From NCBI RefSeq assembly GCF_900102745.1, contig NZ_FMZF01000001.1:744001-808000 (forward strand): 64,000 nt of DNA. The letters run 5' to 3'. Shown here piece by piece: positions 32,314 through 43,979 of the stretch. The translations under genes and the position numbers were made by a program. The DNA comes from Geodermatophilus telluris (GTDB lineage Bacteria; Actinomycetota; Actinomycetes; Mycobacteriales; Geodermatophilaceae). The notes under the pieces are model-generated. The model saw only the letters and a list, made by a program, of their open reading frames with translations. It made no database searches and had not been told where the DNA came from. The first letter of the stretch is position 1. Each line of letters begins with the position of its first letter.

Positions 32314-33381
32314 GTGGTGGAGGTCTTCGGGTCCGGTGCCGAACAGGTGGTCTTCTGCTCCGACCCCGGGTCGGGGCTGCGGGCGGTGATCGCGATCCAC
32401 TCGACGGCGCTGGGGCCCGCCCTCGGCGGCACGCGCTTCCACCCCTACGCCAGCGAGGACGACGCGGTCGCCGACGCGCTGCGGCTGGCCCGCGCGATGT
32501 CCTACAAGAACAGCCTGGCCGGGCTCGACCTCGGCGGCGGCAAGGCCGTCGTCATCGGCGACCCGCGCACCGACAAGACCGAGCCGCTGCTGCGGGCCTA
32601 CGGCCGGTTCGTCGAGTCGCTGGGCGGGCGCTACCTGACCGCCTGCGACGTGGGCACCGCCAACGCCGACCTCGACGTCGTCGCCCGGGAGACCCGCTTC
32701 GCCCACGGCCGCTCCGAGGTGCTCGGTGGGTGCGGCGACTCCTCCGTGCTGACCGCCTTCGGCGTCTTCCAGGGGATGCGGGCCGCCGCCTCGCACCGGT
32801 GGGGGTCGCCCACGCTGGCCGGGCGGACCGTCGCCGTCGCCGGCGTCGGCAAGGTGGGCAGCTGGCTGGTCGACCGGCTGGTGTCCGACGGCGCCGACGT
32901 GGTGGTCACCGACGTCGACCAGGCCGCCGTCGAGCGGGTGCTGGCCCGCCACCCCGGCGTCGACGCCGTGGCCGACACCGCGACGCTGGTGCGCACGCCG
33001 GCCGACGTCTACGCGCCCTGCGCCCTCGGCGGCGCGCTCGACGACGACACCGTCGACGTGCTGCAGGCCGAGGTGGTCTGCGGCGGCGCGAACAACCAGC
33101 TCGCCCACGCGGGCGTCGCCGACGCGCTCGTGGCCCGCGGCGTCCTCTACGCGCCCGACTACCTGGTCAACGCCGGGGGCGTGATCCAGGTCGAGGACGA
33201 GCGGCACGGCTTCTCCTTCCCGCGGGCCGAGGCCCGGGCGGCGGGCATCTACGACACCGCGCTGCGGGTGTTCGAGACGGCCGCGGCCGAGGGCGTCTCC
33301 CCCGCCGTGGCCGCCGACCGGCTCGCCGAGCAGCGCATCGCCGCGGTCGGGCGGCTGGCCACCATCCGCCTGCCCCGCTGA
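32314..33381 (+). CDS. vdh: Valine/leucine-type amino acid dehydrogenase
   Basis: A 355-residue Glu/Leu/Phe/Val dehydrogenase that deaminates a branched-chain amino acid with NAD(+). The active site is visible: G-G-T-R at 38-41, S-Y-K-N with Lys65, and G-G-G-K-A with catalytic Lys77. The dinucleotide-binding motif G-V-G-K-V-G lies near residue 180, and N-A-G-G-V is present late. Length and sequence fit Streptomyces Vdh best, but leucine or phenylalanine specificity cannot be excluded. The symbol reflects this likeness. The promoter region is shared with the M23 gene. Confidence 0.88.
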   Translation: MVEVFGSGAEQVVFCSDPGSGLRAVIAIHSTALGPALGGTRFHPYASEDDAVADALRLARAMSYKNSLAGLDLGGGKAVVIGDPRTDKTEPLLRAYGRFVESLGGRYLTACDVGTANADLDVVARETRFAHGRSEVLGGCGDSSVLTAFGVFQGMRAAASHRWGSPTLAGRTVAVAGVGKVGSWLVDRLVSDGADVVVTDVDQAAVERVLARHPGVDAVADTATLVRTPADVYAPCALGGALDDDTVDVLQAEVVCGGANNQLAHAGVADALVARGVLYAPDYLVNAGGVIQVEDERHGFSFPRAEARAAGIYDTALRVFETAAAEGVSPAVAADRLAEQRIAAVGRLATIRLPR

Positions 33382-33557
33382 GCGGCCCGCCGACGCCCGC
33401 GGGACCACGGTCGGGGGACGGCGGGGGGAGGACCCGTGCCCGCCGTGCGTCCGTGTCGTAAGCTCGGTCCAGACACAGTCACTCAGTCGGGGTCGCCACG
33501 CGGGCCGTCCAGCCCGTGAGCTGGGCTCCCGTTCTCCGTTATGAGGGGGTCGAGCCG

Positions 33558-33776
33558 ATGGGGCGCGGCCGAGCGAAGGCCAAGCAGACGCGCGTGGCCC
33601 GTGAGCTCAAGTACAGCTCACCCAACACCGACCTCTCCGCGCTGCAGCGCGAGCTGGCCGGTTCTCCGTCGACGTACACCGCTCCGGCGGCCAAGGACGA
33701 CGACGAGGACGACGACGACTACACCGACCGTTGGGCGGACGACGACGCCGACGACGACTGGGCGGCCAGTCGCTGA
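33558..33776 (+). CDS. DUF3073 family protein
   Basis: A 72-residue basic-then-acidic protein: G-R-G-R-A-K-A-K-Q-T-R-V-A-R-E-L-K-Y at the N-terminus and a long Asp/Glu-rich C-terminus. This is the actinobacterial DUF3073 family, function unknown. ATG 33558 follows GAGGGGG. The charged layout suggests nucleic-acid or ribosome association, which is inference. The gene sits tail to tail with purM, as is common in actinobacteria. Confidence 0.9.
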   Translation: MGRGRAKAKQTRVARELKYSSPNTDLSALQRELAGSPSTYTAPAAKDDDEDDDDYTDRWADDDADDDWAASR

Positions 33777-33798
33777 CCTGCGACTGGCCGCAGCGGTC

Positions 33799-33850
33799 CC
33801 GGACCGACGCCGCGCCGTCGTCCCTCCCGGGGGACGGCGGCGCGGTCCGG
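33799..33850. terminator. Imperfect hairpin terminator
   Basis: Outer arms CCGGACCG and CGGTCCGG with GC-rich inner pairing lie between the convergent DUF3073 and purM genes. Confidence 0.6.
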
Positions 33851-33865
33851 CGTGCCCGCGGTGAG

Positions 33866-33925
33866 GTGCGTCCTACCTGACCGCGGTGCGTCCCACCTGA
33901 CCGCAGCGCGTCCCACCTGACCGCC
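33866..33925. repeat. Three tandem 20-bp repeats
   Basis: Three copies of a 20-base unit (core GCGTCCCACCTGACCGC, with one base change in the first) stand head to tail, followed by TGCGGTAGGACGCGC in partial inverse. The unit resembles the 14010-14051 hairpin arm. Confidence 0.75.
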
Positions 33926-33981
33926 CACGGTGCGGTAGGACGCGCGACGATCAGGTCACCTGGTCGTCGCGCGGGCCCCGC

Positions 33982-35046
33982 TCAGCGGTAGGAGCCCACC
34001 AGGCGGGCGCCGGTCCCGGTGCCGACCGTGCCGGCCACCCACGCGGGCACCCCGCGGGCGGTGAGCAGGCCGACCGCCCGGTCGGCGTCCGCGGCCGCCA
34101 CGACGGCGACCATGCCGACGCCGCAGTTGAACGCCCGCTCGGACTCCGCCCGCGGCACGCCGTGCGCCTCCAGCAGGTGCACCGCCGCGGGCAGCGCCCA
34201 GGTGCCGCGGTCGAGCACGGCCTCGAGGCCCTCGGGGACCACCCGGGCGGTGTTGCCGGCCAGGCCGCCGCCGGTGATGTGCGCGAACGCGTGCACGCCG
34301 TCGACGCCGAGCTCGGCGACCAGCGCGAGGCAGTCGAGGGCGTAGACGCGGGTGGGCTCGAGGAGCACGTCGCCCAGCGGCCGGTCCAGCTCGGACGGCG
34401 TGGCGGCGAGGTCCAGCCCGGCGGCGGCGACCACGCGGCGCACCAGCGAGTAGCCGTTGGAGTGGAACCCGGACGACGCCATCGCGACGACGGCGTCGCC
34501 CTCGCGGACCCGCTCGGGGCCCAGCACCGCGTCGGCCTCGACCACGCCCACCGCGGTGGCGGCCAGGTCGTACTCGTCGGCGTCCATGAGGTCGCCGTGC
34601 TCGGCGGTCTCCCCGCCGACCAGCGCCGCGCCGGCCTGCTCGCAGCCGGCCGCGATGCCGGTGACGATCGCCGCGACGCGCTCGGGGACGACCTTCCCGC
34701 ACGCCACGTAGTCCTGCAGGAACAGCGGCTCGGCGCCGCAGGCCACCAGGTCGTCGACGACCATCGCGACCAGGTCGACGCCCACCGTGTCGTGCCGGTC
34801 CAGCTGCCGGGCCAGGGCGATCTTGGTGCCGACGCCGTCGGTGGAGGAGGCCAGCAGCGGCCGCCGGTAGCGGCTGGTGTCGAGGGCGAACAGCCCGGCG
34901 AAGCCGCCCAGGCCGCCCACCACCTCCGGCCGGCGGGTGCGCTCGACGGCCGTCCGCATCAGCGTGACGGCCCGCTCGCCGGCGTCGATGTCGACGCCGG
35001 ACGCCGCGTAGGTGAACCCGCCGGCGCCCCCGGACGGCCGGGTCAC
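33982..35046 (-). CDS. purM: Phosphoribosylformylglycinamidine cyclo-ligase (AIR synthetase)
   Basis: A 354-residue enzyme closing the imidazole ring: FGAM + ATP to AIR, step 5 of purine synthesis. Family motifs: S-S-T-D-G-V-G-T-K, D-D-L-V-A-C-G-A-E-P, V-G-G-E-T-A-E, S-S-G-F-H-S-N-G-Y-S and H-I-T-G-G-G-L. GTG 35046 overlaps the purF stop as GTGA, so purF-purM form an operon, the usual order. Confidence 0.96.
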   Translation of the reverse strand: MTRPSGGAGGFTYAASGVDIDAGERAVTLMRTAVERTRRPEVVGGLGGFAGLFALDTSRYRRPLLASSTDGVGTKIALARQLDRHDTVGVDLVAMVVDDLVACGAEPLFLQDYVACGKVVPERVAAIVTGIAAGCEQAGAALVGGETAEHGDLMDADEYDLAATAVGVVEADAVLGPERVREGDAVVAMASSGFHSNGYSLVRRVVAAAGLDLAATPSELDRPLGDVLLEPTRVYALDCLALVAELGVDGVHAFAHITGGGLAGNTARVVPEGLEAVLDRGTWALPAAVHLLEAHGVPRAESERAFNCGVGMVAVVAAADADRAVGLLTARGVPAWVAGTVGTGTGARLVGSYR

Positions 35047-36611
35047 GGACGGCGGAGCGCGTCGTCGGCGCCGCCGGGCACCGAGGGGCTGCCGGCCTGC
35101 TGGCCGGTCCAGCCGCTGACCGCCCGGTCCGCCTCCGACACCTTCGGCATCGGGGTGCGGCCGATGCCCTCGAGGAGGTGCTTGCCCAGCACCCCGGACT
35201 CGCCCAGGGCGATCGGGTACTCGCCGGTGAAGCAGGCGGTGCACAGCCGGCTGGCCGGCTGCTCGGTGGCCGCGACGAGGCCCTGCTCGGAGACGTAGGC
35301 GAGCGAGTCGGCGTTGATCGAGGCCCGCACGCCGTCGACGTCGAGGCCGTTGGCGATCAGCTCGGCGCGGCTGGCGAAGTCGATGCCGTAGAAGCACGGC
35401 CACTTCACCGGCGGTGAGGAGATGCGGACGTGCACCTCGACCGCGCCGGCCTCCCGCAGCATCCGGATCAGCGCCCGCTGGGTGTTGCCGCGCACGATGG
35501 AGTCGTCGACGACGACCAGCCGCTTGCCGCGGATGACGTCGCGCAGCGGGTTGAGCTTGAGCCGGATGCCCAGCTGCCGGATGGTCTGCGACGGCTGGAT
35601 GAACGTGCGCCCGACGTAGGAGTTCTTGACCAGGCCCAGGCCGTAGGGGATGCCGCTGGCCTCGGCGTACCCGACCGCGGCCGGGGTGCCCGACTCCGGC
35701 ACCGGGATGACCAGGTCGGCGTCGGCCGGGTGCTCCTTCGCCAGCCGCCGGCCGATCTCGACGCGGGCGGCGTGCACGCCGCGGCCGCCGATCGTGGTGT
35801 CGGGGCGGGCGAGGTAGACGTACTCGAACACGCAGCCCTTGGGCTCCGCGGCGGCGAAGTGCTGGCTGCGCAGGCCGTTCTCGTCGATGGCCAGCAGCTC
35901 GCCGGGCTCGACCTCGCGGACGACGGAGGCGCCGACGATGTCCAGGGCCGCGGTCTCGCTGGCCACGACCCAGCCCCGCTCGAGCCGGCCGAGGACCAGC
36001 GGGCGCACGCCCTGCGGGTCGCGGGCGGCGTAGAGCGTGTCCTCGTCCATGAACGTCAGGCTGAACGCGCCGCGCAGCTGCGGCAGCACCTCCATGGCCG
36101 CCGCCTCGACGCTCATGTCCGGGCGCGCGGCGATGAGCGAGGTGACCAGGTCGGAGTCGGTGCTCGCGCTGAACGCGCCGGGGACGCCGGCGTCGGCGGC
36201 CCGGCTGGCGAGCTCCGCGGTGTTCACCAGGTTGCCGTTGTGGCACAGCGCCAGCCCCGTGCCGGCGTCGGTGGTCCGGAACGTCGGCTGGGCGTTCTCC
36301 CAGGTGGAGGAGCCGGTGGTCGAGTAGCGGGTGTGCCCGACGGCGAGGTGGCCGCGCAGGCTGCCCAGGGTCGACTCGTCGAACACCTGGCTGACCAGGC
36401 CGAGGTCCTTGTAGACGACCACCGAGGCGCCGTCGGACACGGCGATGCCGGCCGCCTCCTGACCGCGGTGCTGGAGGGCGTAGAGACCGAAGTAGGTCAG
36501 CTTCGCGACCTCCTCCCCCGGCGCCCAGACACCGAAGACGCCGCAGGCGTCCTGGGGGCCGGGAGCAGAGGGGTCGAGGGCGTGCGTCAGCCGTCCGTCA
36601 CCGCGAGGCAC
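35043..36611 (-). CDS. purF: Amidophosphoribosyltransferase
   Basis: Makes phosphoribosylamine from PRPP and glutamine, the committed step of purine synthesis. The 522-residue product carries a 22-residue propeptide before the catalytic Cys23 (D-A-C-G-V-F-G), which must be cleaved. The PRPP loop V-V-V-D-D-S-I-V-R-G-N-T lies in the C-terminal half. Late Cys residues (W-P-C-F, L-C-T-A-C-F) fit the Fe-S cluster of this class. GTG 36611 is chosen for its place 6 bases after TACGCT and the normal propeptide length. Confidence 0.96.
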   Translation of the reverse strand: MPRGDGRLTHALDPSAPGPQDACGVFGVWAPGEEVAKLTYFGLYALQHRGQEAAGIAVSDGASVVVYKDLGLVSQVFDESTLGSLRGHLAVGHTRYSTTGSSTWENAQPTFRTTDAGTGLALCHNGNLVNTAELASRAADAGVPGAFSASTDSDLVTSLIAARPDMSVEAAAMEVLPQLRGAFSLTFMDEDTLYAARDPQGVRPLVLGRLERGWVVASETAALDIVGASVVREVEPGELLAIDENGLRSQHFAAAEPKGCVFEYVYLARPDTTIGGRGVHAARVEIGRRLAKEHPADADLVIPVPESGTPAAVGYAEASGIPYGLGLVKNSYVGRTFIQPSQTIRQLGIRLKLNPLRDVIRGKRLVVVDDSIVRGNTQRALIRMLREAGAVEVHVRISSPPVKWPCFYGIDFASRAELIANGLDVDGVRASINADSLAYVSEQGLVAATEQPASRLCTACFTGEYPIALGESGVLGKHLLEGIGRTPMPKVSEADRAVSGWTGQQAGSPSVPGGADDALRRP

Positions 36612-36617
36612 CTCCCG

Positions 36618-36623
36618 AGCGTA
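36618..36623 (-). promoter_or_regulatory. Candidate leaderless -10 box (TACGCT) of purF
   Basis: TACGCT lies 6 bases before GTG 36611. The GGGAG between box and start overlaps the codon too closely to work as a ribosome binding site. Confidence 0.45.
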
Positions 36624-36712
36624 CCGGCGTCGCGCGCCGGGCCGGGGTGGCGCCCGACACCCCGGCCCGTCGTCCCGGAACGGTCCCCACGCCTGCCGGA
36701 ACCCGGACCGGG

Positions 36713-36735
36713 GTACGGGCGTTGGGCACCCGTAC
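36713..36735. promoter_or_regulatory. Inverted repeat in the purF divergent promoter region
   Basis: GTACGGG and CCCGTAC, 9 bases apart, lie between divergent purF and the small gene at 36752. The size fits an operator for a dimeric regulator. No regulator is identified. Confidence 0.35.
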
Positions 36736-36751
36736 GTCGAGAGGAGCCGAC

Positions 36752-37051
36752 ATGCCCAGCGACCGGCCCGACCCCCAGGAGTTCCTGGAGATGGCCCAGC
36801 GCATGCTGCGCGGGCTGTTCGACCAGCCGCGCGGCGGGGACGACGCGCGCGACGACCCGTGGGCACGGGCGACGCAGGAGCGCCGTCGCGAGCCCAGCCC
36901 GGAGGAGCGGCGGGAGAACCTCACGTTCGCCCTGGCCACGCGCGCCGTCGAGGCGCTCGAGGACCTCGCGCTCAACGTCGCCGCGATCCGCCAGCGCCTG
37001 GAGCGCACCGCGCCGGCGGAGGAGACCCGGGACGACGCCGACCGGGAGTGA
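36752..37051 (+). CDS. Small conserved helical protein, uncharacterised
   Basis: A 99-residue soluble, highly charged protein. ATG 36752 follows GAGAGGAG. The N-terminus reads P-Q-E-F-L-E-M-A-Q-R-M-L-R-G-L-F, the middle is Asp/Arg-rich, and a C-terminal helix with heptad-like Leu/Ala spacing (L-E-D-L-A-L-N-V-A-A-I-R-Q-R-L-E) may form a coiled coil. No family name recalled. It converges on the MBL gene with 6 bases between stops. Confidence 0.65.
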   Translation: MPSDRPDPQEFLEMAQRMLRGLFDQPRGGDDARDDPWARATQERRREPSPEERRENLTFALATRAVEALEDLALNVAAIRQRLERTAPAEETRDDADRE

Positions 37052-37057
37052 CCCCGC

Positions 37058-37666
37058 TCAGGACACGGTGCTGATCTCGGCGGAGACGCGGGTGTCCTCG
37101 CCGTGGCCGGTGTGCACCACCGTGTCGCCGTGCAGGGTCAGCAGCTTGCTGCGGATGGACCGCACGATCGTGGGGTGGTCGCTGAAGCTGCGGCCGGTGG
37201 CGCCGGGCCCGCCGTGGAAGAGCGTGTCACCGGTGAAGACGGCGGCCAGGTCGGGAGCGTGCAGGCAGGTGCTGCCGGGGCTGTGACCGGGGGTGTGCAG
37301 CGCGGTCAGCGAGGTCCCGGCGACGCGGAAGCGGGTGCCCTCGGCGAGGTCCTCGTCCGGCCGCGCCTCGGCGTGGACCATCTCCCAGAGCATCCGGTCG
37401 GCGGGGTGGAACCAGATCGGCGCGCCGGTGGCCTCGCGCAGGTCGACCGCGGCGGTGACGTGGTCGTTGTGCCCGTGGGTGAGCACGATCGCGGTCACCC
37501 GGCGGCCGCCGACCGCCTCGAGGATCGGCTCGGCGCGGTGGGGGGCGTCGACGACGAGGACCTCGTCGTCGTCGCCGACCAGCCAGACGTTGTTGTCGAC
37601 GTCGAAGTCCTGCCCGTCGAGGCTGAACACCCCGGAGACGACGGCCTTCTCGATGCGGGCGGCCAT
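37058..37666 (-). CDS. MBL-fold hydrolase of the mycothiol formaldehyde pathway
   Basis: A 202-residue metallo-beta-lactamase-fold enzyme with T-H-G-H-N-D-H, H-T-P-G-H-S-P-G, G-D-T-L-F and H-T-G-H-G-E. In mycobacteria the same kind of gene sits next to mscR, and it has been proposed to cleave S-formylmycothiol or related thioesters, like glyoxalase II. The ATG shares one base with the mscR stop (TGATG), so the pair is cotranscribed and the role is well supported by context. Confidence 0.88.
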   Translation of the reverse strand: MAARIEKAVVSGVFSLDGQDFDVDNNVWLVGDDDEVLVVDAPHRAEPILEAVGGRRVTAIVLTHGHNDHVTAAVDLREATGAPIWFHPADRMLWEMVHAEARPDEDLAEGTRFRVAGTSLTALHTPGHSPGSTCLHAPDLAAVFTGDTLFHGGPGATGRSFSDHPTIVRSIRSKLLTLHGDTVVHTGHGEDTRVSAEISTVS

Positions 37667-38751
37667 CAGAGGACGACCACGCTGCGCAGCACGTCGCCCC
37701 GGTGCATCTTCTCGAACGCCGTCTCGACGTCGTCGAGGCCGATGGTCTCGGTGACGAAGTCGTCGAGGGGGAAGCGGCCCTGCCGGTGCAGGTCGGCCAG
37801 CATCGGGAAGTCGCGGGAGGGCAGGCAGTCGCCGTACCAACTCGACTTGAGCGCCCCGCCGCGGCCGAACAGCTCGATCATCGGCAGGGTCAGCTGCATC
37901 TCCGGCGTCGGCACCCCCACCAGCACCACCCGGCCGGCGAGGTCGCGGGCGTGGAAGGCCTGGGTGAACACCTCCGGGCGGCCGACGGCGTCGATGGCGA
38001 CGTCCACACCGAACCCGCCCGTGAACCCCCGGATCGCCTCGACCGGGTCGGTCTCGCGGGAGTTGACGGTGTGGGTGGCGCCGAACTGCCGCGCCCAGGC
38101 CAGCTTCCGGTCGTCGACGTCGACGGCGACGATCGTGGTCGCCCCGGCCAGCCTCGCCCCGGCGATCGCGGCGTCGCCGACCCCGCCGCAGCCGAACACC
38201 GCCACCGACTCGCCGCGCTGCACGCCGCCGGTGTTGATCGCCGCCCCGACGCCGGCCATCACGCCGCAGCCGAGCAGCCCGGCGGCCGTCGCCGGGGTCT
38301 GCGGGTCGACCTTCGTGCACTGCCCGGAGTGCACCAGGGTCTTCTCGGCGAACGCGCCGATCCCGAGCGCGGGGGAGAGCTCGGTGCCGTCGGCCAGGGT
38401 CATCTTCTGCGCGGCGTTGTGCGTGGCGAAGCAGTACTGCGGCTGGCCCTTGCGGCAGGCGCGGCACTGCCCGCACACGGCCCGCCAGTTCAGGACCACG
38501 AAGTCGCCGACGGCGACGTCGGTGACGCCCTCACCGACCGCCGAGACGGTCCCGGCGGCCTCGTGGCCGAGCAGGAACGGGAACTCGTCGTTGATGCCGC
38601 CCTCGCGGTAGTGCAGGTCGGTGTGGCAGACGCCGCACGCCTGCACGTCCACGACGGCCTCGCCCGGGCCCGGATCGGGCACCAGCACCGTCTCCACGGT
38701 CACCGGTGCTCCCTTGCCGCGGGCGACGACGCCCCTCACTTCGTAGGCCAT
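37666..38751 (-). CDS. mscR: S-(hydroxymethyl)mycothiol dehydrogenase
   Basis: A 361-residue zinc alcohol dehydrogenase that oxidises the formaldehyde-mycothiol adduct with NAD(+); it also reduces S-nitrosomycothiol in mycobacteria. Catalytic zinc ligands: Cys39 or Cys42 in A-C-G-V-C-H-T-D and His63-Glu64. Structural zinc: Cys93, 96, 99 and 107 (C-G-Q-C-R-A-C ... C). The nucleotide motif G-C-G-G-V-G-D is present. It indicates that the organism makes mycothiol. The ATG is 6 bases after TAGGCT. Confidence 0.93.
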   Translation of the reverse strand: MAYEVRGVVARGKGAPVTVETVLVPDPGPGEAVVDVQACGVCHTDLHYREGGINDEFPFLLGHEAAGTVSAVGEGVTDVAVGDFVVLNWRAVCGQCRACRKGQPQYCFATHNAAQKMTLADGTELSPALGIGAFAEKTLVHSGQCTKVDPQTPATAAGLLGCGVMAGVGAAINTGGVQRGESVAVFGCGGVGDAAIAGARLAGATTIVAVDVDDRKLAWARQFGATHTVNSRETDPVEAIRGFTGGFGVDVAIDAVGRPEVFTQAFHARDLAGRVVLVGVPTPEMQLTLPMIELFGRGGALKSSWYGDCLPSRDFPMLADLHRQGRFPLDDFVTETIGLDDVETAFEKMHRGDVLRSVVVL

Positions 38752-38757
38752 GACGGG

Positions 38758-38763
38758 AGCCTA
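38758..38763 (-). promoter_or_regulatory. Candidate leaderless -10 box (TAGGCT) of mscR
   Basis: TAGGCT lies 6 bases before the mscR ATG, with no ribosome binding site. Confidence 0.52.
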
Positions 38764-38769
38764 GAGAAA

Positions 38770-38825
38770 GGACCCTCCTGCTCCCCAACGCTCGCCAGCT
38801 CGCGCCGGGCCCCTGCAGGAGGGCC
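38770..38825 (-). repeat. Dispersed intergenic hairpin repeat, copy C (inverted)
   Basis: In reverse it reads GGCCCTCCTGCAGGGG... to ...AGCAGGAGGGTCC and matches copies A and B with few changes. Here it lies between divergent genes, just upstream of the mscR promoter box, so it cannot be a simple terminator. Confidence 0.68.
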
Positions 38826-38994
38826 GAAGCGTCGTGCGGCATGCGATGACGGGCAACGATTCGGTCACGCCGTCCCCCGGACGGGCTGCTCACCGCGCGG
38901 GACGTCGGGGGCGGACGTACCGTTCCCGCTGGTCCGTGACCTCGCACACAGACCTGTCCGGGGGGAACCCGTCGTCGTGACCGGAGGTCCGTCA

Positions 38995-40410
38995 GTGGCA
39001 GTACCGAGCTTCCTCGCCCGGGAGCGCATCGTGGCGCGACCGGGCTTCAACCGCTGGCTCATCCCGCCGGCCGCGCTGGCGGTGCACCTGTGCATCGGCC
39101 AGGCGTACGCGACGAGCGTCTACAAGTCCGCGCTCGTCTCGCACTTCGACGCGAGCCTGACCGCGATCGGCATCATCTTCTCGATCGCGATCGTCATGCT
39201 CGGCGTCTCGGCCGCGCTGTTCGGCACCTGGGTGGACCGCAACGGTCCCCGGGCGGCGATGTTCACGTCCGCCGTCTTCTGGGTGGCCGGCTTCGTCGTC
39301 GGCGGGCTGGGCATCGAGACCGGCCAGCTGTGGCTGCTGTACTTCGGCTACGGCGTCCTGGGCGGGATCGGCCTGGGCATCGGCTACATCTCGCCGGTGT
39401 CCACGCTGATCAAGTGGTTCCCCGACCGCCCGGGCCTGGCCACCGGCATGGCGATCATGGGCTTCGGTGGCGGTGCGCTCATCGCCTCGCCGCTGTCGCG
39501 CCAGCTGATGAACTTCTACGACCCGGCCTACGACGGCACGGCCGGCACCGTCCCCAACGGCGACGCCGTCGCGGCGCTGTTCTTCACCCTCGCCGCGATC
39601 TACCTGGTCTTCATGATGTTCGGCGCCTTCATCGTGCGGGTGCCCGCCGACGACTGGAGGCCGGCCGGCTTCGACCCGTCGTCGGTCAAGCAGAAGGCGC
39701 TGGTCACCACGGAGAGCGTCTCGGCGGCCAACGCCATCAAGACGCCGCAGTTCTGGCTGGTGTGGACGGCGCTGTTCTGCAACGTGACCGCCGGCATCGG
39801 CATCCTCGAGCAGGCCGCGCCGATGATCCAGGACTTCTTCCGCACGAACGGGACCTCCACCGTCGCGGCCGCCACCGCCGCCGGCTTCGTCGGTCTGCTG
39901 TCGCTGTTCAACATGGGCGGCCGGTTCGCGTGGTCGACGACGTCGGACTACATCGGGCGCAAGCCGATCTACATGGTCTACCTCGGCGTCGGCGCCGTCC
40001 TCTACGTCCTGCTGGCCACCGTCGGCAGCAGCGCCACCTGGCTGTTCGTGCTGCTCGCCGCGCTGATCATCAGCTTCTACGGCGGCGGGTTCGCCACCGT
40101 CCCGGCCTACCTGCGCGACCTGTTCGGCACCTACCAGGTGGGCGCCATCCACGGCCGGCTGCTGACCGCGTGGTCGGCCGCCGGGGTGGCCGGGCCGCTG
40201 ATCATCAACGGGGTCCTCGACACCCAGGGCACCCCGGGTGAGCTGGTCGCGGCGAACTACCGCCCGGCGCTGTTCATCATGGTCGGCCTGCTGGTGATCG
40301 GCTTCGTCGCCAACCTGATGGTCCGCCCCGTGTCCAGCCGGTGGCACGAGCCGAAGGCCACCACCCCCGCCACCGCCCGCGCCGACGACGAGAGGAGCGC
40401 CGTCCGATGA
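38995..40410 (+). CDS. OFA-family MFS transporter (oxalate/formate antiporter-like)
   Basis: A 471-residue protein with 12 predicted helices. OFA-type features: G-Q-A-Y-A-T-S-V-Y in helix 1, G-T-W-V-D-R-N-G-P-R in the first cytoplasmic loop, G-G-I-G-L-G-I-G-Y-I-S-P-V and W-F-P-D-R-P-G-L-A-T-G in helices 4 to 5, and G-R-F-A-W-S-T-T-S-D-Y-I-G-R-K in the second half. The family moves small carboxylates such as oxalate and formate; the substrate here is not shown. GTG 38995 follows GGAGGT. It overlaps the small-subunit gene by ATGA. Confidence 0.9.
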   Translation: MAVPSFLARERIVARPGFNRWLIPPAALAVHLCIGQAYATSVYKSALVSHFDASLTAIGIIFSIAIVMLGVSAALFGTWVDRNGPRAAMFTSAVFWVAGFVVGGLGIETGQLWLLYFGYGVLGGIGLGIGYISPVSTLIKWFPDRPGLATGMAIMGFGGGALIASPLSRQLMNFYDPAYDGTAGTVPNGDAVAALFFTLAAIYLVFMMFGAFIVRVPADDWRPAGFDPSSVKQKALVTTESVSAANAIKTPQFWLVWTALFCNVTAGIGILEQAAPMIQDFFRTNGTSTVAAATAAGFVGLLSLFNMGGRFAWSTTSDYIGRKPIYMVYLGVGAVLYVLLATVGSSATWLFVLLAALIISFYGGGFATVPAYLRDLFGTYQVGAIHGRLLTAWSAAGVAGPLIINGVLDTQGTPGELVAANYRPALFIMVGLLVIGFVANLMVRPVSSRWHEPKATTPATARADDERSAVR

Positions 40411-40550
40411 GCCACTCCTTCTCCGACGACCGGCCGTCCACGCACACCCCGGTGGGGCTGATCGCCGTCGCCTGGGCCCTGGTGGGCGTCCCGCTGGTCT
40501 ACGGGCTCTACAACACCATCAAGGCCGCCAGCGCCCTCTTCGGCGGCTGA
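40407..40550 (+). CDS. MFS transporter small subunit
   Basis: A 47-residue single-helix membrane protein: a polar N-terminus, then V-G-L-I-A-V-A-W-A-L-V-G-V-P-L-V-Y-G-L-Y-N-T. Such proteins accompany OFA-type MFS transporters and are annotated as their small subunit. The start overlaps the transporter stop as ATGA, which supports a tight functional link. How it helps the transporter is not known. Confidence 0.85.
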   Translation: MSHSFSDDRPSTHTPVGLIAVAWALVGVPLVYGLYNTIKAASALFGG

Positions 40551-40563
40551 CCCGCACCACGCG

Positions 40564-40601
40564 ACAGCGCCCCCGTCCGGTCCTCCGGGCGGGGGCGCTG
40601 T
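40564..40601 (+). terminator. Hairpin terminator after the transporter operon
   Basis: Arms ACAGCGCCCCCG and CGGGGGCGCTGT flank a short loop, 13 bases after the small-subunit stop and before the end of the convergent purL operon. Confidence 0.75.
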
Positions 40602-40617
40602 GCTGTGCCGACCGTGG

Positions 40618-41001
40618 TCATCGCAGGGGGCTCAGCGGGAGGTGTGGGCTCAGGTCGGCGCGGTTGCCGCTGGCACTGACCGCACCGGCCGCCACCGCCT
40701 CGGCCCAGCGCAGCTCCCCCGCCGCCAGCCGCAGCCACGTGGCGGCGTCGGTCTCGACGACGTTGGGCGGGGTCCCGCGGGTGTGCCGCGGGCCGGGCAC
40801 CAGCTGGACGGCGACGTGCGGCGGCACCCGCAGCTCCACCGACCGGCCGGGCACCTGCTGGGCCAGCCAGCGGGCACTGGTCCTGACGGCCGCGCCCAGC
40901 ACCGACCGCGGCGGCTGCTCGGCCGCGCCGGCCAGCCACGGGCGGACGGCGTCGACGGCGGCGCGCAGCTCCTCGGCGGGGATCGGCTGCTGGGCGGGCA
41001 T
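40618..41001 (-). CDS. Sterol carrier (SCP2-like) family protein
   Basis: A 127-residue soluble protein. [28 protein letters not shown] and [12 protein letters not shown] form the SCP2-like beta/alpha core with a hydrophobic cleft. It begins 13 bases after the purL stop and is the last gene of purS-purQ-purL. The same neighbour is common in actinobacteria. Any role in purine synthesis is unproven. Confidence 0.8.
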   Translation of the reverse strand: MPAQQPIPAEELRAAVDAVRPWLAGAAEQPPRSVLGAAVRTSARWLAQQVPGRSVELRVPPHVAVQLVPGPRHTRGTPPNVVETDAATWLRLAAGELRWAEAVAAGAVSASGNRADLSPHLPLSPLR

Positions 41002-41014
41002 CAGCGGGTGGGCG

Positions 41015-43296
<2,282 letters not shown>

Positions 43297-43300
<4 letters not shown>

Positions 43301-43968
43301 GCGCCGACGACCGCCGTCAGCACGCTGGTGAAGAAGCCGAGGCCGTCGGTGCTCGGGCCGGTGAGGTCCTCGACGGCGTGCTCCGGGTGCGGCATGAGCC
43401 CGACCACCCGGCCGTCGTCGCTGGTGACCCCGGCGACGTCGCGCAGGCTGCCGTTGGGGTTGCCCCCGACGTAGCGGACGGCGACCCGGCCCTCGCCCTC
43501 CAGCCGCTCGAGCTCGGCCGGGGCCGCGACGTAGCGGCCCTCGCCGTTCTTGACGGGGACGACGATCGTCTGTCCCTCGGCGTAGCTGCCGGTCCAGGCG
43601 GTGTCGGCGCGCTCGATCCGCAGCTGCTGGTCGCGGTTGCGGAAGTGCAGGTGGCTGTTGCGGGTGAGCGCGCCGGGCAGCAGGCCGGCCTCGCAGAGCA
43701 CCTGGAAGCCGTTGCAGATGCCCAGCACCGGCATGCCCTGGCGCGCGCGGTCGACGACGTCCTGCACCAGCGGCGCGCGGGCGGCGATGGCGCCGGCGCG
43801 CAGGTAGTCGCCGTAGGAGAACCCGCCGGGCAGGACGACGGCGTCGACGTCGCGCAGGTCGTGGTCGGCGTGCCACAGGGCGACCGGCTCCGCGCCGGCC
43901 AGGCGCACCGCGCGGACGGCGTCGACGTCGTCCAGGGAGCCCGGGAAGGTGATGACACCGATGCGCAC
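43297..43968 (-). CDS. purQ: Phosphoribosylformylglycinamidine synthase, glutaminase PurQ
   Basis: A 223-residue class I glutamine amidotransferase feeding ammonia to PurL. The catalytic Cys lies in L-G-I-C-N-G-F-Q, and the His/Glu pair in M-P-H-P-E-H-A. The start region [12 protein letters not shown] is typical. GTG 43968 follows GAAGGA. Eleven bases separate it from purS. Confidence 0.97.
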
Positions 43969-43979
43969 GGGGGTCCTTC

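Noticed and set aside
33866-33925. CRISPR array
   Set aside because: Three 20-base units lie directly head to tail with no spacers and no cas genes.
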